Shown here piece by piece: positions 1 to 8,747 of a DNA stretch of 64,000 bases. The stretch lies in contig NZ_FNQR01000007.1 in assembly GCF_900107755.1 (NCBI RefSeq), positions 141,579-205,578 of the forward strand, given 5' to 3'. The DNA is from Thalassobacillus cyri (GTDB lineage Bacteria; Bacillota; Bacilli; Bacillales; Halobacillaceae). Below the pieces are notes generated by a model. The model made no database searches. It was not told the origin of the DNA and saw only the letters and a program-made list of their open reading frames with translations. Made by a program: the position numbers and the translations under genes. Position 1 is the stretch's first letter; each line of letters begins with the position of its first letter.

Positions 1-1
1 A

Positions 2-118
2 GGACTTCTGTTCTTTTTGTTCATAGGATTATATATTGCGTTGTTATTCATCACCAGTTTTGTTTTGTATACCTATTTTAAGCGGAATCCGGTCATAAAA
101 GATTTAAAGGAGGGATGA
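2..118 (+). CDS. Cytochrome bd-type oxidase subunit I, C-terminal end (partial)
   Basis: An open frame enters from the left edge and stops at 116-118, three bases before the start of the subunit II gene. The 38 visible residues are one hydrophobic helix followed by a short basic tail (YFKRNPVIKDLKEG). The sequence alone is too short for family assignment. The call rests on position directly upstream of a CydB-type gene, where subunit I normally lies in the same operon. The tail also carries the GGAGG ribosome binding site of the next gene. Confidence 0.6.
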   Translation, partial: GLLFFLFIGLYIALLFITSFVLYTYFKRNPVIKDLKEG

Positions 119-121
119 AAC

Positions 122-1144
122 ATGGAAGCATCTATTATAGCTATCACAATACTCTGGAGCTTTTTATACATTTATTCCATGCTTGGTTCCCTTGATTTTG
201 GGGCAGGGTTCTGGGGAATGATTTACGGAAGAAAAAATAACACCGGCGCTTCCTTAATTGCCAACCGTTTTTTATCTCCCACATGGGAAGTGACAAATGT
301 ATTTCTTGTCTTGTTTGTAGTAGCTTTATATAGCTTCTTTCCTTTTGCTGCTGCGATGCTTGGGATTTTATTTATCCTTCCCATTGGGTTGGGCTTAGTT
401 CTGTTAACTATACGGACAACTTTCATGGTTTTTTCACATTCAGTTAAAAGATATGGAAGGTTGCTGCAAGTCATTTCAGGCATAACCGGTGTTCTTATCC
501 CTGCATTATTGGTAAGTATTTTGCCCGTAACGCTCGGAGGCTTCGTCACCATGAATAACGGAGAACCTGAGCTGCTATACGGAAAACTGTTGACCAGTTT
601 TACCACGTATGCTCATATTCTGTTTGGTTTATGTACCCAGTTATTTTTATCATCGTTATTCTTAGCGGATTATGCCTCAGTTTCAAATGATCAAAAAGCC
701 GCTCAACTTTATCGCAAACACGCAATAATGGCTGGTCCGGTCACTATTATTGTTGCAGTGCTTACCTTATTCACATTAAACCATGAGGCCTCATGGTTTT
801 TAGCAAATGCAGAAAAACAAATTTATGGGTTCAGTATGTCCCTGTTGTTATTTTTATTTGGATATGCTGCTTTGTTTTTAAAAAACTCCAACGGAAAACG
901 TGGACTTTTTCGTTACGCGGTTATATTTGTAGTCCTGCAATATGGGTTTGCCATTTATGCATACGGTGCCTCCCATCTGCCATATATGGTTTATCCTCAC
1001 CTTAGTATTAACGAAGCATTCACCAACCCCTCCATGTTTTATGCATTATTACTAGCCAGTTTTATTGGGTTGACGATTTTAGTACCAGCCTTCGTACTAT
1101 TTTGGAAGCTTTTTCTTAAGGATAAAAGGTATCTGCAGCAATAA
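122..1144 (+). CDS. cydB: Cytochrome d ubiquinol oxidase subunit II family protein (CydB/YthB-like)
   Basis: Integral membrane subunit of a quinol oxidase that passes electrons from membrane quinol to oxygen without pumping protons. The 340 residues form about eight or nine hydrophobic helices. An early motif LGSLDFGAGFWG (about residues 21-32) matches the conserved first helix of CydB proteins, in the form seen in the divergent Bacillus YthB branch. The ATG follows GGAGGGATGAAAC at good spacing and three bases after the preceding gene, so the two are cotranscribed. Whether it is a classical bd oxidase or the divergent cyanide-insensitive type cannot be settled without subunit I. Confidence 0.85.
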   Translation: MEASIIAITILWSFLYIYSMLGSLDFGAGFWGMIYGRKNNTGASLIANRFLSPTWEVTNVFLVLFVVALYSFFPFAAAMLGILFILPIGLGLVLLTIRTTFMVFSHSVKRYGRLLQVISGITGVLIPALLVSILPVTLGGFVTMNNGEPELLYGKLLTSFTTYAHILFGLCTQLFLSSLFLADYASVSNDQKAAQLYRKHAIMAGPVTIIVAVLTLFTLNHEASWFLANAEKQIYGFSMSLLLFLFGYAALFLKNSNGKRGLFRYAVIFVVLQYGFAIYAYGASHLPYMVYPHLSINEAFTNPSMFYALLLASFIGLTILVPAFVLFWKLFLKDKRYLQQ

Positions 1145-1146
1145 TG

Positions 1147-1341
1147 TCACTTATAGCTTTCCCAATCTTTTTTAAATCGTGCTAATTTTATTTGCAGTTG
1201 GGTGATCATTTCTGTGAGGTGCTGAAGATCATTTATGTCAACTTCTTCTTCTTCCATCGACTCAACAACTTGGTTCAACATATGAATGCGCTTCTTTATA
1301 TATCTGAATTGTTCGATCGGTTCTTTTGATGCTTTTCCCAC
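1147..1341 (-). CDS. Small SE1561-family-like helical protein
   Basis: A 64-residue charged helical protein. The start is a GTG at 1341, chosen because an AGAGGAGG Shine-Dalgarno lies 6-8 bases upstream; the frame is open further upstream but would overlap the terC terminator and gene. The acidic stretch ESMEEEEVDIND followed by an amphipathic helix fits the small conserved Bacillaceae/Staphylococcus SE1561 family of unknown function. Its last bases end two bases from the convergent cydB stop. It lies downstream of terC and could receive readthrough past the terC terminator. The family assignment is from memory of similar proteins. Confidence 0.65.
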   Translation of the reverse strand: MGKASKEPIEQFRYIKKRIHMLNQVVESMEEEEVDINDLQHLTEMITQLQIKLARFKKDWESYK

Positions 1342-1372
1342 TGTTACACCTCCTCTGTAATAAAATATACCA

Positions 1373-1403
1373 AAACAGCCGCGCCTGCCAGGCACGGCTG
1401 TTT
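1373..1403 (-). terminator. Intrinsic terminator of terC
   Basis: Inverted repeat AAACAGCCG...CGGCTGTTT begins three bases after the terC stop. On the minus strand it is followed by TTTTGGTATATTTT. Confidence 0.75.
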
Positions 1404-1406
1404 GTC

Positions 1407-2177
1407 TTATTCTTCCGGAAGTTCTTTTTTGCTCGATAAAAACCACCCAGCAGCTGCAATCAGTACCAGCACGCTGTAGAAAATAACTTTCCACAAAGTC
1501 GAATGAGCAAAGTGTTCATCTAAGATTTGGATATTTGGATGTGCAAGTACGGAGACGACCAGCTTGACACCTACCCAACCGACGATGACAAAAGCTGCAA
1601 TTTCCAATCCAGGACGGGTCTGTAGCAGCTTAACAAATACATTGGCAGCAAACCGCATGATGATAATACCGATCATACCACCCGTCAATACTACCGCAAA
1701 CTGAGCACCGTCCAGGCTTCCCACATCAGGTAGAGCTGTGCCCGGGAGTGAAACAGCCAATGCTACTGCCGCCAGTATCGAGTCGACTGCGAATGCTAAA
1801 TCAGCAATCTCGACCTTCAGCACAGTCGCCCAAAAACCTTTTCCACGTTCTGGCCCTGCATCTTTGTCAACTTCTTTTTCATCATCTTTGCCTTTCCACT
1901 TGTCATATAAATGCTTGATGGAAATGAACAGTAAGTATGCAGCACCAAGAGCCTGGACCTGCCATACGTCTACCAGGAAAGAGATGATGAACAACGAACC
2001 GAAACGCAATACAAATGCTCCGGCCAGCCCATAGAATAATGCTTTTTTTCGTTTCTCTTCCGGCAGGTGTTTGACCATAATGGCAAGTACCAGAGCGTTA
2101 TCCGCTGCCAGTATCCCTTCAAGACCGATGAGTACAATCAGTACCCAACCATATTCAATCAATAATTGCGTTTCCAT
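1407..2177 (-). CDS. TerC-family integral membrane protein (YkoY/MeeF-type, metal linked)
   Basis: A 256-residue TerC protein with about seven membrane helices. The acidic helix motif EGILAADNALVLAIMVKHLP near residues 19-38 and FAVDSILAAVALAV near 128-141 carry the conserved acidic residues of the family. A charged cytosolic loop (DKWKGKDDEKEVDKDAGPERGKG) sits in the middle. TerC proteins of this type have been linked to manganese export and metalation of secreted enzymes in Bacillus. That fits the manganese riboswitch directly upstream, so expression should rise with Mn. The ATG at 2177 is preceded by GAGGAGC. It is followed by its own terminator. Confidence 0.93.
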   Translation of the reverse strand: METQLLIEYGWVLIVLIGLEGILAADNALVLAIMVKHLPEEKRKKALFYGLAGAFVLRFGSLFIISFLVDVWQVQALGAAYLLFISIKHLYDKWKGKDDEKEVDKDAGPERGKGFWATVLKVEIADLAFAVDSILAAVALAVSLPGTALPDVGSLDGAQFAVVLTGGMIGIIIMRFAANVFVKLLQTRPGLEIAAFVIVGWVGVKLVVSVLAHPNIQILDEHFAHSTLWKVIFYSVLVLIAAAGWFLSSKKELPEE

Positions 2178-2230
2178 AATAAGTCCAGCTCCTCTAAATA
2201 AAAAATGATCCCCACCTCATGGCAAAGATC

Positions 2231-2347
2231 ATAAAAACAGACCTTTACCAAGAGTGGTAAAGGTCTCGCTAACAACGAATGTTGTCAATAAAGCCGGGGA
2301 TCACTCCCGAAATGACGACTTTATTGTTTAAAGCTACTCCCCTTTAA
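2231..2347 (-). promoter_or_regulatory. yybP-ykoY manganese riboswitch with expression-platform terminator
   Basis: Read on the minus strand, the leader opens with TTAAAGGGGAGTAGC, the hallmark of the yybP-ykoY family. It continues through GC-rich helices including GATCCCC, which can pair with GGGGATC closer to terC. It then forms a strong hairpin AGACCTTTACCA-CTCT-TGGTAAAGGTCT (2239-2266) followed by TTTTTAT. In the known family, Mn2+ binding stabilises the aptamer and prevents termination, switching on TerC/MntP-type genes. Its placement before a TerC gene is the canonical arrangement. Aptamer limits are approximate. Confidence 0.9.
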
Positions 2348-2368
2348 GGAAATACTAATGTACTGAAT

Positions 2369-2396
2369 ATCATACCATGAAGCGTTAGAAAGTCAA
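2369..2396 (-). promoter_or_regulatory. Sigma-A promoter of the riboswitch-terC transcript
   Basis: On the minus strand TTGACT (-35) and TATGAT (-10) are separated by 16 bases. Transcription would begin about 15 bases before the riboswitch GGGGAGTAGC element. Confidence 0.75.
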
Positions 2397-2591
2397 TTGC
2401 TTTATCTAACGTTCATCGTCTATCTTTTTGTCATAGCTGCTATATTCATCCTATACCCATATTCAGCTAAAATAATCCTATTTATTAATTTTTTTATAAC
2501 CGACCTACCACTATCTTTATTGTTTACATGAAGGATATAATGGATACATAATGATAGTTATTATTTTACATAAAAAAGGTGTGTGTTTAGT

Positions 2592-3680
2592 TTGTTGGAT
2601 AAAGCCTGGTTCCGAGTATTGGTCGCTGCTATCCTCGTTTCCTTACTTATTTTCTTATTAGCAAAAATCGACTTCATCTTCGATCCATTATGGTCTACCA
2701 TTGGTGCAGTCGCGGTGCCTTTCATCGGTGCCGGGATTCTTTATTATGTGACGCGGCCGCTCATGTACTTTTTAGAGAAGTATAAAGTACCACGACTGCT
2801 TGCTATATTGGCTGTTTACTTGGTATTAATATTGATCGGGTATATCATCACTCAATTCATAGCACCGATCGCCCAGCAGCAATTTTCCCGTCTGATTGAT
2901 AATCTCCCTAAGATGATGGAAAGTGTTCAACAATTCATTGTCTACTGGCAAAACAACCAATCGGTGCTTCCAGCACAAATTTCAGAAGCGATCAAACCGG
3001 AAAATATCATGAATAATGTAGAGAAATATTCCGAGAGTGTAACTACTGCACTAATCAATTTCCTCTCTTATTTAGTCAGTTTCGTATTTGCTTTAGTACT
3101 GGTTCCTTTTTTCCTGTTTTTCCTGTTGAAAGATGGAGAAAAACTGGTACCATTCATCCGTCAATATTTAAATAAGCGTGTCGGCGACAGTTTTGCACGG
3201 TTGGCCCAATCTGTGGATCACACCCTGCAGGCGTTCATCCAGGGGCAGCTGCTCGTCAGTTTTTTTGTCGGCGTATTACTCCTTATCGGTTATCTGATTA
3301 TACGCCTTGATTATGCTTTGACACTCGCTTTATTTGCCATGTTAACCAACGTCATTCCATTTATTGGTCCTTTCCTGGCTGTCATCCCTGCGATGCTTGT
3401 CGCTCTTTTTCAGGACCCGATCATGGCAGTATGGATAGCTGTGATCATGTTGATCGCCCAGCAGATTGAGGGCAATTTGATTTCTCCAAATGTGATGGGT
3501 AAAGCATTAAGCATCCACCCGCTTACCATCATCACATTGATACTCGCCGCAGGAAGCATTGCCGGGTTCCTTGGAATCCTGTTCGCCATCCCGGTCTATT
3601 CCGTGGTGAAAACGATCATCCACCACCTTTATCAGGAATGGATGGCAAGCCGAGAAAAGAAAATCACAGATATCGATTGA
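2592..3680 (+). CDS. AI-2E family transporter (UPF0118 permease)
   Basis: About 362 residues with around eight membrane helices in the arrangement of the AI-2E exporter/permease family: an N-terminal pair, a long extracytoplasmic segment (about residues 85-150, rich in Q, N and E), then a C-terminal bundle with NVIPFIGPFLAVIPAML and EGNLISPNVMGKALSIHPL. The start is set at TTG 2592 because AAAAGGTG at 2574-2581 is well spaced for it; a GTG at 2583 lies too close and a second TTG follows at 2595. Members include autoinducer-2 exporters and Na+/H+ antiporters, so the substrate is unknown. It is followed by a terminator and is probably monocistronic. Confidence 0.88.
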   Translation: MLDKAWFRVLVAAILVSLLIFLLAKIDFIFDPLWSTIGAVAVPFIGAGILYYVTRPLMYFLEKYKVPRLLAILAVYLVLILIGYIITQFIAPIAQQQFSRLIDNLPKMMESVQQFIVYWQNNQSVLPAQISEAIKPENIMNNVEKYSESVTTALINFLSYLVSFVFALVLVPFFLFFLLKDGEKLVPFIRQYLNKRVGDSFARLAQSVDHTLQAFIQGQLLVSFFVGVLLLIGYLIIRLDYALTLALFAMLTNVIPFIGPFLAVIPAMLVALFQDPIMAVWIAVIMLIAQQIEGNLISPNVMGKALSIHPLTIITLILAAGSIAGFLGILFAIPVYSVVKTIIHHLYQEWMASREKKITDID

Positions 3681-3681
3681 T

Positions 3682-3717
3682 CAACCCTCCTATCCTACGA
3701 TAGGAGGTTGAATTTTT
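3682..3717 (+). terminator. Intrinsic terminator after the AI-2E family gene
   Basis: CAACCCTCCTATC pairs with GATAGGAGGTTG (one bulge), followed by AATTTTTATG, immediately after the stop codon. Confidence 0.8.
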
Positions 3718-3766
3718 ATGTGATTGCTTACGATAACAATCAATACGTAAAAAGGAGAACATCTTT

Positions 3767-4954
3767 ATGCAAGAAACACCTAAACTTTGGACCAGGCCAT
3801 TCATTTTTCTATTGTTAGGGAACTTATTCACCTTCATGAGTTTCCAAATGCTGCTGCCTAACCTCCCTCCTTATATTGAGTCTATTGGCGGAAGCAAAAT
3901 GGAAATTGGTCTTGTCACCACCATGTTTTCCATAGCAGCAATTTTGATCCGGCCATTCATCGGCCATATTTTAATGACCAGAGAAAGAAAACTGCTTGTA
4001 TTAGCAGGATCCGTTTCTTTACTGGGCATGACACTCCTTTATCCGATTACGCAAATTGTGATCGTTCTACTGATGCTGCGGTTTGCCCATGGACTTGCCT
4101 GGGGCTGGTCGACGACTACGAATGGAACCGCAGCGGTAGATATCGTACCAAGGAAACGTGTCGGGGAAGGAATGGGTTACTTCGGACTTTCCATCACAAT
4201 CGGTATGATCATAGCCCCGAGTCTTGGAATATTCCTTTACCAGCATTACACATTCAATCTTTTGATTTGGATTTCAGCAGCACTGGGCATTGTCGCCATC
4301 CTATTATTTTCTTTTACCAGCTTCCACACACCGGACAATGTCAAGGAGAATCAGGAAGCCCCTCCTAAATTTTCATTTGCAGGTTCCTTAATTGAAAAAA
4401 GGAGCTGGTACCCGGCATTAGTTACTTTTTTTACGACCTTCGGTTATGGTTCAATCGTTACCTATATCGTTATTTTCGGCACCGAACGAGGGTTGAGCGG
4501 GACTTATCTGTTTTACTTATTCAATGCATTATTTGCAACAATTTCAAGACCCGTCACCGGGCGTTATTTTGACAAGAAAGGTCCATGGAATCTGATAAAG
4601 GTATGTACATTGCTCGCTTTTATTGCGATGTGGGTGCTGGCATTTGCTGAAACAAATATGCACTTGATCATATCAGGCGCCTTATTCGGTCTCGGTTACG
4701 GTTCGATGATGCCTGCATTCCAGGCCTGGGTTATTTCTAAAACGACTACAGCCAGAAGCGGGATTGCCAATGGGATGTTCTATTCTTCGATTGATCTCGG
4801 TATAGGATTAAGTGCTGTTGTATTAGGTGTAATCTATCAATTTGTTGAAACAGCATCATTATTCAAGATATCCAGTTTCCTTTTCCTGCTCGTCTTTATC
4901 CTGACCTGGCTGGATGCAAGGAAACAGACAGAACCCTGGGAGCCTGTCAGCTGA
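3767..4954 (+). CDS. MFS transporter, 12-helix type
   Basis: A 395-residue Major Facilitator with 12 predicted helices. In the first loop RPFIGHILMTRERK replaces the usual GxLaDRxGRR motif, and the matching loop of the second half reads RPVTGRYFDKKG. The N-terminal segment GNLFTFMSFQMLLPNLPPYIESIGGSKMEIG resembles the Bacillus YwoG group of putative drug or metabolite exporters, but I cannot name a substrate. AAAGGAG is spaced seven bases from the ATG. It stands between a terminator and a repeat-filled convergent intergenic region and has no obvious partner gene. Confidence 0.88.
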   Translation: MQETPKLWTRPFIFLLLGNLFTFMSFQMLLPNLPPYIESIGGSKMEIGLVTTMFSIAAILIRPFIGHILMTRERKLLVLAGSVSLLGMTLLYPITQIVIVLLMLRFAHGLAWGWSTTTNGTAAVDIVPRKRVGEGMGYFGLSITIGMIIAPSLGIFLYQHYTFNLLIWISAALGIVAILLFSFTSFHTPDNVKENQEAPPKFSFAGSLIEKRSWYPALVTFFTTFGYGSIVTYIVIFGTERGLSGTYLFYLFNALFATISRPVTGRYFDKKGPWNLIKVCTLLAFIAMWVLAFAETNMHLIISGALFGLGYGSMMPAFQAWVISKTTTARSGIANGMFYSSIDLGIGLSAVVLGVIYQFVETASLFKISSFLFLLVFILTWLDARKQTEPWEPVS

Positions 4955-5044
4955 CAAAGAAAAATATCCATAGTAAAAATGTAAGTAGTTTCTGTTCCAT
5001 TAACAAGAGCATTATGGAACTCTCAGTTCCAAGATATTGTATGA

Positions 5045-5230
5045 GGGGAAGGGCTCCGGGAAACGATTCGCTTTCCGTGGGCGTGTGCTGAGTCTCCTCA
5101 GGCTTCGCCTTGCGGGGCCGCACCTATCCCGCATTTCCCACAGGACTTTGCATTTTCAGCTTGACTTAACCCACGCACGAAGGAAATGCGTAGCATTTTC
5201 AAGGAGTTTCACCGTTTCCCTACACCCCTT
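5045..5230 (+). repeat. A-type dispersed repeat, long form
   Basis: A GC-richer block opening with ACGATTCGCTTTCCGTGGGCG and closing with AAGGAGTTTCACCGTTTCCC. Its interior contains the palindromic AAATGCGTAGCATTT. Much the same interior, with the same closing segment, recurs inverted at about 10.3 kb and directly at 44.4 kb. The frames open through it (for example from 5037) are artefacts of the repeat. It lies between the 3' ends of the convergent MFS and dctP genes. Confidence 0.85.
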
Positions 5231-5349
5231 ATTACATGAGTTTTTTCGGAACCGAGCATGCGTACTACTTTTCAGAATGGTAGAAATAACAATCCCCGTT
5301 TACTTTGAAAGATGGTTTCGTTTCTCAATATTAGTAATGGGGATCTGGA

Positions 5350-5455
5350 AATGGCAAGACTCCTGCGGGAAAGGATAGACCGGCAAGACCCCACAGAGCT
5401 TTAGCTCGAGGAGGCTTGCCGTCTTCCCCGCGGAAAGCGAGCTATTTTCAAGACC
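5350..5455 (-). repeat. A-type dispersed repeat, short form, inverted
   Basis: About 120 bases after the previous copy, an oppositely oriented short unit begins GACTCCTGCGGGAAAGG and ends CCGCGGAAAGCGAG. It carries the shared motif CCCCACAGAGCTTTAGCTCG but lacks the long-form segment with AAATGCGTAGCATTT. The pair could fold back on itself if transcribed. The rest of 4955-5654 holds no gene I can support. Confidence 0.8.
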
Positions 5456-5572
5456 CCATTTCTCCAAGTAACAGTTCGAAACCACTGTTCAGCAATCGGG
5501 AGCTTTAATTGAAGAAAACTCATCTATAATGTAAGTTTCTGAGAGCTTTCCTTAGTGGAAATGGCATCATAC

Positions 5573-5610
5573 AAAAAACCACGAAGAAAATGAATTCTTC
5601 GTGGTTTTTT
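5573..5610 (-). terminator. Bidirectional intrinsic terminator after dctP
   Basis: AAAAAACCACGAAG pairs with CTTCGTGGTTTTTT, giving a U-run in both directions. It lies 45 bases downstream of the dctP stop. Confidence 0.9.
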
Positions 5611-5654
5611 CATTTTAAGGTGGCTTTTGGGACAGCGCACCTTACGCATCAAAA

Positions 5655-6722
5655 TTACTCAGCATTTGCTTCTTCGATTTCTTTTTGAAGCTTGTCTAGA
5701 ATCTTACCATCTACAGTAGAAACTTCATTACGATAGAAGTCACGTACAGGCTTTGCTTTTTCTTTGAATGCTTGGCGCTGTTCTTCAGACAACTCTACAA
5801 TTTCAGTTGGGTTTTCCTCATCATTTTTGATAACTTCCAGATATTCTTCGTTTTGTTTCTTTTGCTCTTCAAAAACCCACTCTTGCATTTCTTCCGTAGT
5901 TTCTGTAACCATCTTTTGCAGGTCTTCAGATAGACCATCGAACCAATCTGTATTGACAGTGGTCATCGCTACATAGTTGTTGTGGTTAGAAAGTGTCATA
6001 TAATCCTGTACTTCATGGAAAGAAGCATCTCCAATAAAGAAGATTGGATTTTCTTGTCCTTCCACTGTACCGCGGTCAAGAGCTGTATATAATTCAGACC
6101 AGGACATTGGTGTCGGCTGCGCTCCATAGGCCTTGTAAGACTCAAGAATCAAAGGAGATGTCTGGGTACGCATTTTGAAGTTCTGGAAATCTTCTGGTGT
6201 TTCAATCTTCTTACTGGAAGTCCACTGCATAGCACCTTCCGTCCAGAAAGATAGTGGAGTAATGGAATGTTCTTTGTATTTATCTACTAAATCCGTGTTC
6301 AACGCTTCACTCGTATTCAAAATTTCTTGTGTCTTTTTAACACTGTCCGGGAATAAGAAGTGAAGGGCGAAGATTTGTCCTTCTTTTACCATGTTACCTG
6401 TAAAACCAGGAGACATGATTGCCATCTGAACAGCACCACTTTGCAGCTGCTCTACCTGGTCACTTTCTGTACCTAGGCCGCCGTACTCATAAACTTCGAT
6501 ATTCACTTGACCATCGGATTTTTCTTTCATGCGCTTGGCAAATTCTTCAGCGTACTCATATTGTACTTGTCCTTTTACTTCTTCCGTGACAAATTTCCAA
6601 TTTTGTGTTTCACCGCCGGAGCCTGAATCGCCGCCATCTCCGCCGTTACCACCACAAGCAGCTAAAACCATACCAATGGACAACAATAGTATGAAACTAA
6701 TTAAACCCTTTTTGTTAAAAAT
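5655..6722 (-). CDS. dctP: TRAP transporter substrate-binding lipoprotein DctP
   Basis: Extracytoplasmic solute receptor of a TRAP transporter, 355 residues. The first ATG in frame is well inside the signal peptide. Extending upstream gives IFNKKGLISFILLLSIGMVL then AAC, a full lipoprotein signal (basic start, hydrophobic core, LAAC box, Cys 23). The only codon placed properly after the GGGGG ribosome binding site (eight-base spacer) is ATT at 6722, a rare start. The mature protein has the DctP fold, including EYGGLGTESDQVEQLQSG and the MSWSELYTALDRGTVEGQENP signature. It is last in the dctQ-dctM-dctP operon. Ligand is probably a carboxylate; identity unknown. Confidence 0.93.
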   Translation of the reverse strand: MFNKKGLISFILLLSIGMVLAACGGNGGDGGDSGSGGETQNWKFVTEEVKGQVQYEYAEEFAKRMKEKSDGQVNIEVYEYGGLGTESDQVEQLQSGAVQMAIMSPGFTGNMVKEGQIFALHFLFPDSVKKTQEILNTSEALNTDLVDKYKEHSITPLSFWTEGAMQWTSSKKIETPEDFQNFKMRTQTSPLILESYKAYGAQPTPMSWSELYTALDRGTVEGQENPIFFIGDASFHEVQDYMTLSNHNNYVAMTTVNTDWFDGLSEDLQKMVTETTEEMQEWVFEEQKKQNEEYLEVIKNDEENPTEIVELSEEQRQAFKEKAKPVRDFYRNEVSTVDGKILDKLQKEIEEANAE

Positions 6723-6764
6723 AGTAATTACCCCCTACAAATTTTTTATATTATCCCCCACTTT

Positions 6765-8030
6765 TTACAATAAAATAAGTGAGAGCTCCTCAAAGAAAAT
6801 CAACAAGAACGATACAAATACCAGCATGATGATGTATGGCGGGGTTCCTTTGATAACTTCCAGATACGGTTTATTGAATACCGCACTAGCAGTAAATATG
6901 TCGACACCGAATGGTGGTGTTGCAGACCCCAATGCTGCCTGGAATGTAATAACCACACCTAAATGGACAGGATCTACACCTGCACTCATCGCAGCTGGAT
7001 AGAAAATCGGAGTCAAAACTAATATGACAACGATGGGATCGACAAACATACATCCGATGAAGAAGAACAATGTAACCATAAGTAAAACGAATATTGCACT
7101 TGGCTCAGGTCCAAGCACGGCCTCTGTGATCATCTGCGGTATTCTCGCAAACGAGATGACCCAGGTGAATGCTTGTCCGCCTGCTACCAATACGAATACA
7201 GCAGAAGTGACCAGCCCGGTAGAGCGTGCGATTTTAGGCAATTCTTTAATATGAATAGAACGATAAATCAATACTTCAAGAATGAAAGCGTAAAGAACAG
7301 AAACACCAGCTGCTTCCGTAGGACTGAAGATACCTGCATAGATCCCACCGATAATGATGATCGGGAACCCTAAAGGGAGCAATGCTCTTCGTAAAGTCCT
7401 GAATCTTTCTCCCCAGCTTGATTTTGATGTCAAGGGAATGTCGGCAACTTTAGCATAAACGATACTATAAATTGCAAATAAAAGGAAAACGATAACACCT
7501 GGAACGATACCGGCAATGAACAAGTCTCCGACAGATGTCCCCGAAACAAGACCATACATGATCATCCCGATACTTGGTGGCACGAGCAATGCGATATCAC
7601 TGGAGTTGATGATCAACGCAATCGCTGTAGGATCTTTATACCCGACCTTCAATAACCGTTCTCGCATCGGTGTACCAATTGCTACGACCGTCGCTTGGGT
7701 TGACCCGGAAATGGCCCCGAATAATGTACAGGCAGCTGCTGTAGTAATCGCATATCCACCACGCAGATGACCGATGAAAGAACTGATGAAATCGAGCAAT
7801 CTATTCGATGTTTTACCAGTGGTCATAATATCTGCAGCAAAGATAAACAACGGAACAGCCAGTAGTACATAAGGCTCGATTCCCGTAGCAAACTGCTTCA
7901 TCAAAATCATTACGTCTAAATTAGGAAAATATAAGAAAAGTACAACCAGTGGTGCCGCCATAAGCGGGATCATCATTGGGAAATTCAATAACAATAGTAC
8001 AACCATGATTGTTAATAGAGTAGCTACCAT
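6765..8030 (-). CDS. dctM: TRAP transporter large permease DctM
   Basis: The 421-residue large membrane subunit of the TRAP transporter, with 11-12 hydrophobic helices and family signatures such as FGAISGSTQATVVAIGTPMRERLLKVGYK (about 105-133) and the late GSATPPFGVDIF segment. It catalyses ion-driven, usually Na+-coupled, uptake of the substrate delivered by DctP. The ATG at 8030 follows AAAGGAAAACAAT. It lies 49 bases after dctQ and 42 bases before dctP, so the three are one operon. Na+ coupling would suit a salt-adapted host, but that is inference. Confidence 0.95.
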   Translation of the reverse strand: MVATLLTIMVVLLLLNFPMMIPLMAAPLVVLFLYFPNLDVMILMKQFATGIEPYVLLAVPLFIFAADIMTTGKTSNRLLDFISSFIGHLRGGYAITTAAACTLFGAISGSTQATVVAIGTPMRERLLKVGYKDPTAIALIINSSDIALLVPPSIGMIMYGLVSGTSVGDLFIAGIVPGVIVFLLFAIYSIVYAKVADIPLTSKSSWGERFRTLRRALLPLGFPIIIIGGIYAGIFSPTEAAGVSVLYAFILEVLIYRSIHIKELPKIARSTGLVTSAVFVLVAGGQAFTWVISFARIPQMITEAVLGPEPSAIFVLLMVTLFFFIGCMFVDPIVVILVLTPIFYPAAMSAGVDPVHLGVVITFQAALGSATPPFGVDIFTASAVFNKPYLEVIKGTPPYIIMLVFVSFLLIFFEELSLILL

Positions 8031-8079
8031 ATTGTTTTCCTTTCTTGATCAAATTTGTGTGCTCTGATATTAGTGTAAA

Positions 8080-8643
8080 TTATAGGTGAAGTTCCTCTTC
8101 TACATCCCGTTCATTCAACTCTTTGTCATTATAATCTTTCGCATCTGTCCCTAAGTACACTTCATCCCTGTTTGTGATATTGATAAGCATATTTCGTAAA
8201 AATTGAATGCCCCCCAGCGTAAACCCGACAGGGAGTGCAATATACATATAGTAAGATGGAACCTGCATCGCTGAAGTCACTCGTCCTGAATCCTTTAAAT
8301 CAACGACATATAAATATGAATAATAAGCAAGTACAAACAGGAAAAAAGCTGTTACCGCGGGGATAAGAATCATAAGTATCTTACGTACTTTGAATGGTGC
8401 CAGATCATAAAACGCTGACATACTGATATGTCTGCCTTTTCGCGCAGCGTAACTGATCCCCATAAAAGTTGCGATTATGACTGAAAACTGACTTACTTCG
8501 TCAGCAAAAGGCGGGGAGTAAGTGAATAGTGCTCTTAGAAGAGCCTTACCAACGACCATTACTGCAATAACAATTACAGCATAGCTTAAAATGAATTCTT
8601 CTAATTTCAATATGAAATTGTCTAGCATCCTAAGTAGTTTCAA
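8080..8643 (-). CDS. dctQ: TRAP transporter small permease DctQ
   Basis: A 187-residue small subunit with four membrane helices and the family stretch FADEVSQFSVIIATFMGISYAARKGRHISMS near residues 49-79. The start is TTG at 8643, ten bases after a strong AGGAGG. The open frame continues 17 codons further upstream, but those lack a ribosome binding site and read through it. A charged cytosolic tail (KDYNDKELNERDVEEELHL) ends the protein. First gene of the operon. Confidence 0.9.
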   Translation of the reverse strand: MKLLRMLDNFILKLEEFILSYAVIVIAVMVVGKALLRALFTYSPPFADEVSQFSVIIATFMGISYAARKGRHISMSAFYDLAPFKVRKILMILIPAVTAFFLFVLAYYSYLYVVDLKDSGRVTSAMQVPSYYMYIALPVGFTLGGIQFLRNMLINITNRDEVYLGTDAKDYNDKELNERDVEEELHL

Positions 8644-8747
8644 TGTAAGTATTCCTCCTAAAATAGTGCAGGAATTATCAGAAAAAAAGCTCATGTATTC
8701 TCTATCATACCTAATAGATTCCGCTTACTCAAACTTTCCTATTTTAT

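Noticed and set aside
5045..5455. CRISPR array or tandem repeat
   Set aside because: Only two unequal, oppositely oriented copies; no regular spacers anywhere in the window.
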